Positions 7,669 to 14,344 of a stretch of DNA of 20,698 bases are shown here, in pieces (position 1 is the first letter of the stretch; each line of letters starts with the position of its first letter). Made by a program: the position numbers and the translations under genes. The notes under the pieces were generated by a model that did not search any database, was not told the DNA's origin, and worked only from the letters and a program-made list of their open reading frames with translations. Source of the stretch: an uncultured Bacteroidales bacterium (GTDB lineage: Bacteria; Bacteroidota; Bacteroidia; Bacteroidales; UBA932); assembly GCA_934675095.1 (NCBI GenBank), contig CAKUPC010000035.1, positions 1 to 20,698 on the forward strand, written 5' to 3'.

Positions 7669-8972
7669 CACCCTTCATCACCCTTCATCACCGCCTCCAC
7701 GGAATAGAGCGGATAGTTGACCAGCCAGTCTTGCTCACGGTAGGGGGACATGGAAAGGCGCACTCCTTTCAGCCCCGGATTTCTTTCCACAAACGCTTTC
7801 AGGCTCTTTGCCTGAAGGTTTTCCTCCGCCTTGACCTCGACGGGGATTATCTTCTCCTTATCCTGCAGCAGGAAGTCGATTTCGCCTCTTGAGTTGTCGG
7901 CGGACCAGTAGTATATGGACAAAGATGGGTCAGTTATCAGCTGCTGCAGAACATATTGCTCCGTCAGTGCGCCCTTGAAATCCGAGAACAGCGCGTTGCC
8001 GTCCATAATGCTCTGCGCCGGGACATTGCTCATCGCTCCCATAAGTCCTATGTCGGACAGGAACATCTTGAAGGCGGAGAAATCCTCGTATGCCTTTAGC
8101 GGCAGCTGCGCTTTTTTGCAGCGGTTCACCTTATGGACAAGTCCTGCGTCCTTCAGCCATTCGATGGCAAGCTCAAAGTCCCTTGCCCGAGCCCCTTCCT
8201 TGACGGCGCCATAGATGAACTTCTTGTTTTCTTTTGCCAGTTGCGACGGGATGGAGTTCCAGACCATTCTGATGCGCGGAACCTCGATTGCCGGGGCGTG
8301 CTTGGAAAAGTCGCGTTCATACGCTTCGATGATATTTTTCTGAATTGTCCTGACTTTCTCCGGGTTCCCGTCGCCCACAAATGAGGAGACTACGGCAGGC
8401 ATTCCTCCTACGAAATAGTACTGTCGCAGGCGTTCCTCAAACTTGGTGCGGAACGCCCTAATCAATTCCCAGTCCTTGGCTCGGAGCAGATCCACCATAC
8501 GACTCTCTCCGACTGCGTCCAGAAACTCAAAAAAGGAAAGCGGATACAAGTGCATGAAATCAACCTTGCCGACAGGGAATGAATCATTACGGTGCATGGC
8601 TATTCCAAGCAGGGAGCCGGCGGCGATGACATGGTACTGCGGTGCATTTTCCGCAAAATATTTCAAGGCAGTTATTCCTCTCGGAGCCTCCTGAATCTCA
8701 TCAAGGATGATTAGGGTGTTTTCATCGACCGTGACTCCCGTGCTCCATTGGATTGCACCGACAATGCGCTGAATGTCGAAATCATTCACGAACAGTTCCT
8801 TGAGAATTTCATTGTCCTCGAAGTTTACATACACGCTGTTTTTGTAAGCTTCCCGTGCGAACTCCCGCATCAGCCAGGTCTTGCCGACCTGACGCGCTCC
8901 GAGCATAATCAGCGGCTTTCTGTCGCTGCTGTCTTTCCATTTGTACAGTTCACTGATGGCATTCCTCTTCAT
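7668..8972 (-). CDS. AAA/DUF4143 ATP-binding protein (first copy)
   Basis: This 434-residue protein has an N-terminal P-loop ATPase domain (AAA_14) with Walker A GARQVGKT (residues 25-32) and Walker B LIILDEIQE (Asp91, Glu92), followed by AAGSLLGIA (sensor-1-like). The C-terminal DUF4143 domain contains GEIDFLLQ (Asp366) and VEVK (Glu379, Lys381), the D...ExK arrangement found in PD-(D/E)xK nuclease folds. Length matches the family. These ATPases are widespread in Bacteroidota in many copies, often in variable regions; their role is not firmly established. The stop lies in a 10-nt tandem duplication (7669-7688). The gene is preceded by a candidate promoter and a three-copy 32-nt direct-repeat array, so it is probably transcribed on its own. 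Confidence 0.9.
   Translation of the reverse strand: MKRNAISELYKWKDSSDRKPLIMLGARQVGKTWLMREFAREAYKNSVYVNFEDNEILKELFVNDFDIQRIVGAIQWSTGVTVDENTLIILDEIQEAPRGITALKYFAENAPQYHVIAAGSLLGIAMHRNDSFPVGKVDFMHLYPLSFFEFLDAVGESRMVDLLRAKDWELIRAFRTKFEERLRQYYFVGGMPAVVSSFVGDGNPEKVRTIQKNIIEAYERDFSKHAPAIEVPRIRMVWNSIPSQLAKENKKFIYGAVKEGARARDFELAIEWLKDAGLVHKVNRCKKAQLPLKAYEDFSAFKMFLSDIGLMGAMSNVPAQSIMDGNALFSDFKGALTEQYVLQQLITDPSLSIYYWSADNSRGEIDFLLQDKEKIIPVEVKAEENLQAKSLKAFVERNPGLKGVRLSMSPYREQDWLVNYPLYSVEAVMKGDEG
7669..7688. repeat. 10-nt perfect tandem duplication at the ATPase stop codon
   Basis: The decamer CACCCTTCAT occurs twice back to back (7669-7678 and 7679-7688). On the - strand it forms the last codons of the ATPase gene. 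Because 10 is not a multiple of 3, loss or gain of one copy would shift the reading frame at the C-terminus. Confidence 0.9.
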
Positions 8973-8992
8973 AAGCCTCTGGTTTTATGTTA

Positions 8993-9026
8993 CAAAGGTA
9001 ATATTTATTGTTGGATTACGCGCAAA
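8993..9026 (-). promoter_or_regulatory. Candidate Bacteroidota-type promoter of the first DUF4143 ATPase
   Basis: On the - strand TACCTTTG (9000-8993) matches the Bacteroidota -7 consensus TAnnTTTG, and a TTTG (9026-9023) lies 22 nt further upstream as a possible -33 element, slightly beyond the usual spacing. The predicted start of transcription would fall ~15 nt before the ATG at 8972. The -33 element abuts the first unit of the 32-nt repeat array. Confidence 0.45.
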
Positions 9027-9119
9027 AGTCGGGCAGAAAAATGCGTTGTTTTACGAAAAGTCGTCCTTAAAAGTGTGAAACACCACAAAAAGTCGAACTA
9101 AAAATGTGAGACATTATTT
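9024..9119. repeat. Three 32-nt imperfect tandem direct repeats upstream of the DUF4143 ATPase
   Basis: AAAAGTCG occurs at 9024, 9056 and 9088, exactly 32 nt apart. Each copy is followed by a degenerate tail of the form nnCnnAAAA(A/G)TG(C/T)G. The units run without spacers and lie just upstream of the candidate promoter of the gene starting at 8972. A 32-nt period is close to three turns of B-DNA, so identical faces would point the same way, as in a protein-binding array. Binding is inferred; the repeats and spacing are read directly. Confidence 0.8.
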
Positions 9120-9323
9120 CCTAATCGGTGTTTTCGTGGTATTTTGAGCGGTGTTTTCGTGCTAAGAAACCTTCAAAAAATAACCTGCATCATCTTTTTC
9201 ATTCTTTTCGGTCTATATTTATTTTCTCATCGGTCATGTACCTCCAGTACACTCCCTCTTCCAAAATAAATCTATACTCGAAAATAATTGAAAAATCTGA
9301 AGCAGTTTATTCTTTTCATGTTT
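9120..9323. other. Gene-free remainder of the intergenic region
   Basis: The rest of the 351-nt gap between the S46 peptidase stop and the ATPase start is AT-rich. It contains a 13-nt direct repeat CGGTGTTTTCGTG at 9126-9138 and 9149-9161 (period 23 nt) and a small hairpin TGTAC-ctcca-GTACA near 9236-9250. No convincing gene, RNA or terminator was seen. Confidence 0.6.
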
Positions 9324-11579
9324 CTAAAATCCCAGCTCGGTGAGGATGCGGTCGAGGTGGGCGTAGCGGTCGAGGGTGAGGAGGATGTAGCGGATGTCAA
9401 CGCAGACGCACTTGTTGTAGTCCGGGGTGTAGCTGGTGTCGCTCGCGAGGGACTCCTTGTTGCCGTCGAAGGCGAGGCCTATGAGTTCGCCTCGGGCGTT
9501 GAGGACTGGGGAGCCGGAGTTGCCGCCGGTGATGTCGCAGTCGTTGATGAAATCCACAGGAAAGGCCGCTGAGGCTGTCGTCTGGCCGTTGTCAGAAGCT
9601 TTCGCTTTGCCGTCGCTCTTGGACGCCGCTTTGATGGTGCTGCCCCATCGGCCGAAGTCGCCGCTTTCAAGAAGCCTCTTCCAGTCGTCCTTGAGGCAGA
9701 ATTCGTAGGCGGTCGGGTCGTGCTTTTCGAGGACGCCGGCCACGGTGCTCTGCCAGTTGCAGCGGACGGCGTCGTGGGGACGCAGGTCTCCCACCGTTCC
9801 GTAGGTGATGCGCATCGTCGAATTGGCGTTCGGATAGACCGGAGTGCCCTTGTCGAGGCGCATCTCATAGAGGGCGTGAGTGTATTCCCGGTCGAGCGCG
9901 AGGATGCTCGGCTGGCCTTCGAGTGCCTTGAGACGGTCGTTGAACACCGTAATCTTCACGTCCTGAAGGAAGCGGAACAGCGGGTCGTCCGAGTAGCGTG
10001 ACCTGCCTTTCCCATCATCTTCTTCCGAACCGGTCTCCGCCTCGTTTTCATCCATAAGTCCGCCGTGCCCGCGTCTGTGTCCCGGCCTGTCGGGGCAGGA
10101 CGGCAGACCTTTCGTGAGGCAGCTCCCGTTCCAGACGGAATCAGTCAGCGCACGGTAGTCCACCGTCCCTGTGGAACGGTCCGTGAAATGTTCCACGATC
10201 TCTTTCTGGAAATCCGACCAGTACCCCCTGCCGACATTTTGCAGGAACATCTCCGCCGAGCAGGCGAAGAGTTCCTTCTCAACCCTCATGTCAATTTCCT
10301 TATAGACAGGAATCACGGCCTTGAGCCCGTTGCGAGAGTTCTTCAGCCGTGCCGTAATCAGCGACATCCGGCTTCCGCGCACCAGCGTCTCCCTGAACCA
10401 TGTGCGGTTTCGTTCCACATCCTCCACGGTCTTGTATTTCGCGGCTAGTTCCGAAAGCAGCGAACCCCATTTTGCCGTACGCTCCGGGGAAGCCGCAATC
10501 CACTCCGCAAGTTCAGCCTCCTGTGCCCGCTTGTCGGCCACGACATTGAACCTGTTGTAGCACAGCACCTCGCCCTCGTTCAGTTCCTGCACATTGCTCA
10601 GCCCGAAATACCAGTTTGAATATTTCAGCCGTACTTCCGGATCGGTGTTCATCCACTTCTCCGCAATCGCCATCTGCCCGCCACGCACCTTGTTCGACAC
10701 CGGCAGCGTCACATCCTTCTGCTCCTTCAGCTTGAACGAGCTTGACCAGCGGTCAGTGCGCCCGGGGAACCCTATCACCATATTGAAGTCTCCGGGCTTA
10801 TATCCCTTCGTCGAAATCTTCAGCTTCCTCTCCGGCTTCAGAGGCACGTTCTCCTCGGAATGCGCCGCAGGCTTCCCGTCCGCCCCGGCATAGACCCGAT
10901 ACATCGCGAAGTCGCACTTGTGCTGAGGCCATTCCCAGTTGTCGATGTCCCCGCCGAAGGCAGCAATGGACACGGGAGGAGCCGCCACGAGACGGATGTC
11001 GTTATACACGAGGTACAGCGCCATATAATATTTCTCTCCGGCCCACATCGAACTCAGATATGCCTCATACTCAGGATATTGCTTTTTGTATTCCTTTTCG
11101 AGGATATAGCTCACCTTTCTCATTCCGAAGTTTTTTCCCTCCTCGCGGAGCTTCGCCTCAAGCGCGTTCACTTCCTCCGTGACGTCGAGGACTTTCTTCA
11201 AGAAAAACACGTTCTTTCCGGGAATATACCGCTCGTCCTCGCTCCTGAGTGCCCAGAAACCGTCTTCCAGATAGTTCCGCTGCGGCGTGCTGATGCCGTG
11301 GATGTCCGCGTAGGCACAGTGGTGGTTCGTAATCAGAAGCCCCTCGTCCGAGATGATGCTTCCGGTGCAGCCAAAGTCCAGCGCCACCACGGCATCGCTC
11401 AGCGTCGTCCCCTTCGCGTCCGCATCGTAAATCTCCCGAGCCCCCATCTTCAGCCCACGGGCCTTCATGTTCTTCTCCAAAGCCCTGTCAATCGCGTTTA
11501 TCATCCACATCCCCTCGTCAGCCGACGCCGCCAGCACTGAGGAAACCATAACCGCAAAAACTAAAACTATCTTTTTCAT
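9324..11579 (-). CDS. S46 family dipeptidyl-peptidase, DPP7-like
   Basis: This 751-residue secreted serine peptidase has the signal peptide MKKIVLVFAVMVSSVLAASA followed by DEGMWMI, the usual S46 mature start. Catalytic residues are visible: the TNHHC motif (His86/87), Asp223 in HKCDFAMYRVY, and Ser688 in GGNSGSPVLN. Eighteen residues after the serine is Gly706 in LAFDGN; that position is Gly in DPP7 (hydrophobic P1) and Arg in DPP11 (acidic P1), so a DPP7-like preference is predicted. It removes dipeptides from peptide N-termini in the periplasm. Residues ~485-528 hold an unusual charged, Gly-rich insertion. An alternative ATG lies at 11585. The open frame continues upstream, but that extension overlaps the RhuM gene and lacks family similarity. 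The start is only ~5-11 nt after the RhuM stop. Confidence 0.92.
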   Translation of the reverse strand: MKKIVLVFAVMVSSVLAASADEGMWMINAIDRALEKNMKARGLKMGAREIYDADAKGTTLSDAVVALDFGCTGSIISDEGLLITNHHCAYADIHGISTPQRNYLEDGFWALRSEDERYIPGKNVFFLKKVLDVTEEVNALEAKLREEGKNFGMRKVSYILEKEYKKQYPEYEAYLSSMWAGEKYYMALYLVYNDIRLVAAPPVSIAAFGGDIDNWEWPQHKCDFAMYRVYAGADGKPAAHSEENVPLKPERKLKISTKGYKPGDFNMVIGFPGRTDRWSSSFKLKEQKDVTLPVSNKVRGGQMAIAEKWMNTDPEVRLKYSNWYFGLSNVQELNEGEVLCYNRFNVVADKRAQEAELAEWIAASPERTAKWGSLLSELAAKYKTVEDVERNRTWFRETLVRGSRMSLITARLKNSRNGLKAVIPVYKEIDMRVEKELFACSAEMFLQNVGRGYWSDFQKEIVEHFTDRSTGTVDYRALTDSVWNGSCLTKGLPSCPDRPGHRRGHGGLMDENEAETGSEEDDGKGRSRYSDDPLFRFLQDVKITVFNDRLKALEGQPSILALDREYTHALYEMRLDKGTPVYPNANSTMRITYGTVGDLRPHDAVRCNWQSTVAGVLEKHDPTAYEFCLKDDWKRLLESGDFGRWGSTIKAASKSDGKAKASDNGQTTASAAFPVDFINDCDITGGNSGSPVLNARGELIGLAFDGNKESLASDTSYTPDYNKCVCVDIRYILLTLDRYAHLDRILTELGF

Positions 11580-11590
11580 TGTCATGTATT

Positions 11591-12598
11591 TTACTTGTTC
11601 GCAGCCTCTTTCTCTTGAATCAGTTTCATCATTTTGTCGAAGTCGCTCTCCAGCGCAGCCATTTCGCGCTGACGATATATGAGAAATTCTTTCTCGGCTT
11701 TCTCCATGGCCTGTTTGTGCGAGATGTTCCCTTTTCCTTCCAATAGTTTGCGTTTCAATGAGACAATCTGGTTGTCGAGCGCTGCAATCCAATCCGTCAT
11801 TCGCATTTCCTGCATTTCCAGCGCCTGAAATTCCGCATAATCCAAGAATTGGGAAACCAGCAGGTTTAGCCGTTTCAATTCATTTTCTGTCAAATAGTTC
11901 TTTGCTATTTTTACATCCTCCTTGGTGATGTAGTCCCCTTTGAAGTTTGTCATTCCTACAAGCGGCTTGTCGCTGTCAACCCGTTCATAAATCACTTCGG
12001 CAGCCGTATGCTCATGCACGGCGTAGTGAAGTTTGTTCTGAACCGTTGCAAAAAACTCTCTCGTCATGTCGCACCGCGGGTCGTAATCGACGGATGTGGC
12101 ATAAATGTCCGTGACTTGCTGATAGAAATTGCGTTCCGAAGACCGGATGTCCCGTATGCGCTGGAGAAGTTCTCTGAAATATCTGTTGCCTCCTTGTTTC
12201 AAACGCTCATCATCCAATGTGAACCCTTTTTGGATATACTCATGAATCCGTTGGGTCGCCCATCGACGGAATCTTGTCGCGACTTGTGACTGAACACGAT
12301 AGCCAAGTGCGATGATGACGTCCAGATTATAGTGGTCAATGTTGCGTCGGACACTACGCACTCCTTCTTGACGAACTTGTAAGAATTTCTTACAAGTTCG
12401 TTCTAAGTCTAATTCATTGTCTTTGAAAATGTTCGCGATATGCATCGTTATATTTTCTCTCGATGTACAATAAATTTCCGCCAGTTGAGCCTGCGTGAGC
12501 CAGACATCTTCATCCGCGAATCTTACATTGACTTTGGTTGTTCCATCGTCGTCCTGATATATGAGTATGCTGTTGTCGTTGTTTTCCATGGAAGACAT
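11591..12598 (-). CDS. rhuM: RhuM family protein
   Basis: This 335-residue protein of the Virulence_RhuM family has an N-terminal winged-helix-like segment (residues ~22-60: VWLTQAQLAEIY, then the NITMHIANIFKDNEL helix), the family core HYNLDVIIALGYRVQSQVAT with FRRWAT (~88-115), a central HEHTAAEVIYERVD segment, and a predicted coiled-coil C-terminus (~270-335). RhuM proteins are cytoplasmic and often encoded within or beside restriction-modification loci; their molecular role is not settled. Here the gene lies 3 nt after the putative endonuclease gene, third in a methyltransferase-endonuclease-RhuM operon. A perfect 15-nt inverted repeat lies within codons 66-76. A second ATG at 12589 is possible. 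Identification is sound; function is uncertain. Confidence 0.9.
   Translation of the reverse strand: MSSMENNDNSILIYQDDDGTTKVNVRFADEDVWLTQAQLAEIYCTSRENITMHIANIFKDNELDLERTCKKFLQVRQEGVRSVRRNIDHYNLDVIIALGYRVQSQVATRFRRWATQRIHEYIQKGFTLDDERLKQGGNRYFRELLQRIRDIRSSERNFYQQVTDIYATSVDYDPRCDMTREFFATVQNKLHYAVHEHTAAEVIYERVDSDKPLVGMTNFKGDYITKEDVKIAKNYLTENELKRLNLLVSQFLDYAEFQALEMQEMRMTDWIAALDNQIVSLKRKLLEGKGNISHKQAMEKAEKEFLIYRQREMAALESDFDKMMKLIQEKEAANK
12371..12401. repeat. 31-nt perfect palindrome inside rhuM
   Basis: ACGAACTTGTAAGAA (12371-12385), one T, then its exact reverse complement (12387-12401). The arms lie inside the reading frame and encode ERTCKKFLQVR. The RNA could form a 15-bp hairpin within the coding region, and the DNA form could bind a dimeric protein. 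Confidence 0.9.
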
Positions 12599-12601
12599 AA
12601 T

Positions 12602-13357
12602 TTATCTGATAACCTCAACCCAATCCTCTCCGAAGTTTATGTTTTCTAGAACTGATTCTTTGGTGATTATAGGTGGGCGGCGAATTGTGAACTTGACGGC
12701 ATCGTCCGGCACTTTTGTATGGATGGTAAATTGTGAACCGTGTGGCTGCCATGTAAAGCATTGCTCTTTTGTGTCTTTATGTACGCCGATGAGATTCCCG
12801 TTGGGATTGGTTTCCCATATGTAGTCAGAAACCCTGTATCTGTTGGTGTCTTCTTCAAAGAGAACATAGGACAGCAAATCATATGAGCGTACAAGAATAG
12901 ATGTCCGCACAGGATTGAATTCTTCATGGGCAATATTTACCCTTTCATTCCAAATCTCAAGGACGGCTCGCCCTGTTTTCTGTATATCTGTGTGTGGGTC
13001 TGAGATTCCATAAGAATAATCGGGAGAGCATCTTCCGCTTATAAGACGGACTTTATCGCATCCGAATGGATTCTGCTGTTTCACGGTTTTCATGGAATAT
13101 GCCATGCCATTAACAACGACATCCGCTATTCCTACGGGTGAGTCGAGGTGATTCCCTCCGATTGCGTCTGCAAAAGCATCGCCCCAGTCTTCGCCGGAAA
13201 TGTCTTTTCGTCCGATGTAGAGAAGATAGACCAGATAGCCGCCTATTTTCTTGATAATGGAATCTGGAATTTCGTTTAATGGGTATTTTTCTCCGTATGG
13301 CGCTCTGCGACCGTCTCTAAGACGGGGCGTATGTGTTTCGTCAATGTTATAAGGCAT
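12602..13357 (-). CDS. Probable type II restriction endonuclease (family not recognised)
   Basis: This 251-residue protein lies 1 nt after the C5-methyltransferase stop (TAATATG) and 3 nt before the rhuM start, the position expected of the cognate restriction enzyme. A candidate PD-(D/E)xK-like core is visible: ISGEDWGDAFADAIGG (acidic Glu56/Asp57 in a helix), then SPVGIADVVV with Asp79, then YSMKTVK with Lys90. Ser replaces the usual Glu/Asp two residues before the Lys, as known from the NgoMIV/Cfr10I type, where an acidic residue elsewhere compensates. The C-terminal half (YLWET-like YIWETNPNG, TWQPHGSQFTIH, KFTIRRPP) is beta-rich and may bind DNA. There is no signal peptide or membrane segment. 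The call rests mainly on gene context plus the D...xK pattern, and the recognition site is unknown. Confidence 0.65.
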   Translation of the reverse strand: MPYNIDETHTPRLRDGRRAPYGEKYPLNEIPDSIIKKIGGYLVYLLYIGRKDISGEDWGDAFADAIGGNHLDSPVGIADVVVNGMAYSMKTVKQQNPFGCDKVRLISGRCSPDYSYGISDPHTDIQKTGRAVLEIWNERVNIAHEEFNPVRTSILVRSYDLLSYVLFEEDTNRYRVSDYIWETNPNGNLIGVHKDTKEQCFTWQPHGSQFTIHTKVPDDAVKFTIRRPPIITKESVLENINFGEDWVEVIR

Positions 13358-13358
13358 A

Positions 13359-14276
13359 TTATTGGATATTATTTACAATGTCTGTAATGCGTTCAGCGAT
13401 GGCACGAATCATTGGTACGGCAACGGAGTTCCCTGTCTGTCGCCGTATTTCCTGATGACTGACAGCGATGACAAATGAATCCGGGAAGCCCTGTAAACGC
13501 AGCAGTTCTCTTGATGTCGGACGTCTGATTCCATTTATCAGCTGGTAATTATATGAAGCTCCTGTTCTGAGTGCGCAGGCATATGGGTGAATGGATACAT
13601 CGCCGGCTTTATTCTCATGCCAGACAGAGGGATAAAAAATATCTTTCCCCTTTGTGCTTTCTTTTCGTTTTTTTAAAATATGTTCAGAAGCATAAAGCGA
13701 CTTGTCCACATCCTCGTCAGGCTCAATAATGTCAGCGAGGCTAAAAGGTTTGATGGGGAAATCGAAATTGAATGCTTCAGACCGTGCGTTTGACAAGAAA
13801 CCTACGATAATTACGCGTTCGCGTTTCTGGGGCAAACCAAAATCCAGGGCGTTGAGAACTTTCCATTTCAAATGGTAGCCTAATGCATTCAGTTTCTGCC
13901 GTATTACAGAAAATGTGTTCCCTTTGTCGTGCGTAACAAGTTGCTTGACGTTCTCCAACATAATGACCGGAGGATGATGGTATTGCAGGATTCGTTCAAT
14001 TTCAAAAAACATTGTGCCCCTCGTGTCTGCAAAACCCTCACGTTTCCCCATGATGGAAAAAGCCTGACAAGGGAAACCTGCCAAAAGCAAATCATGGTGT
14101 GGAATGGATTCAGCAGGAATCTTTGTTATGTCTCCGCATGGTTCCTCACCAAAGTTTGCTTTGTATGTAATGGCTGCGGCCTTGTCCCATTCCGAGGAGA
14201 ATACACAATGATGTCCCAACTCATCAAACGGAAGGCGAATACCTCCTATGCCGGCGAACAAATCAATAAAGTCCAT
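13359..14276 (-). CDS. DNA (cytosine-5-)-methyltransferase
   Basis: This 305-residue protein has the full set of C5-methyltransferase motifs in order: I DLFAGIGG (5-12, SAM binding), IV GFPCQAFS with catalytic Cys70, VI ENV (108-110), VIII QKRERV (150-155), a short target-recognition region (~165-250), IX RELLRLQGFP (256-265) and X QTGNSVAVP (280-288). It methylates cytosine C5 within a specific DNA sequence and should protect host DNA from the adjacent putative endonuclease. The recognition sequence cannot be inferred. Motif I starts at residue 5, which fixes the start. It is the first gene of the endonuclease/RhuM operon. A TATATTTG box (14291-14284) lies only 7 nt from the ATG, so the mRNA may be leaderless. 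Base composition is AT-richer than the flanking genes. Confidence 0.95.
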   Translation of the reverse strand: MDFIDLFAGIGGIRLPFDELGHHCVFSSEWDKAAAITYKANFGEEPCGDITKIPAESIPHHDLLLAGFPCQAFSIMGKREGFADTRGTMFFEIERILQYHHPPVIMLENVKQLVTHDKGNTFSVIRQKLNALGYHLKWKVLNALDFGLPQKRERVIIVGFLSNARSEAFNFDFPIKPFSLADIIEPDEDVDKSLYASEHILKKRKESTKGKDIFYPSVWHENKAGDVSIHPYACALRTGASYNYQLINGIRRPTSRELLRLQGFPDSFVIAVSHQEIRRQTGNSVAVPMIRAIAERITDIVNNIQ

Positions 14277-14283
14277 AATGACG

Positions 14284-14291
14284 CAAATATA
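14284..14291 (-). promoter_or_regulatory. Candidate -7 box of the methyltransferase operon
   Basis: The - strand reads TATATTTG, a perfect match to TAnnTTTG, ending 7 nt before the ATG at 14276. No good TTTG -33 element is seen; TTTA lies at about the right distance. If used, transcription would begin at or next to the start codon. Confidence 0.4.
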
Positions 14292-14344
14292 TAATCAATA
14301 CTCTGTATTTCGATAAACCTCGATTGCTCATACCCCTCCTCCCA

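Noticed and set aside
9024..9119. CRISPR-like array
   Set aside because: The 32-nt period is made of contiguous degenerate repeats without unique spacers, only three units are present, and no cas genes are nearby.
9128..9343. 71-codon + strand frame in the intergenic region
   Set aside because: AT-rich, no recognisable start signal, no domain, and it overlaps the direct repeats and the end of the S46 gene.
10860..11540. Open + strand frame of 226 codons opposite the S46 peptidase
   Set aside because: Antisense to catalytic and signal-peptide regions of a well-supported peptidase; no family features.
11580..11792. N-terminal extension of the S46 peptidase frame by ~71 codons
   Set aside because: It overlaps the end of rhuM, and the extension has no family similarity, whereas MKKIVLVF gives a proper signal peptide followed by the conserved DEGMW.
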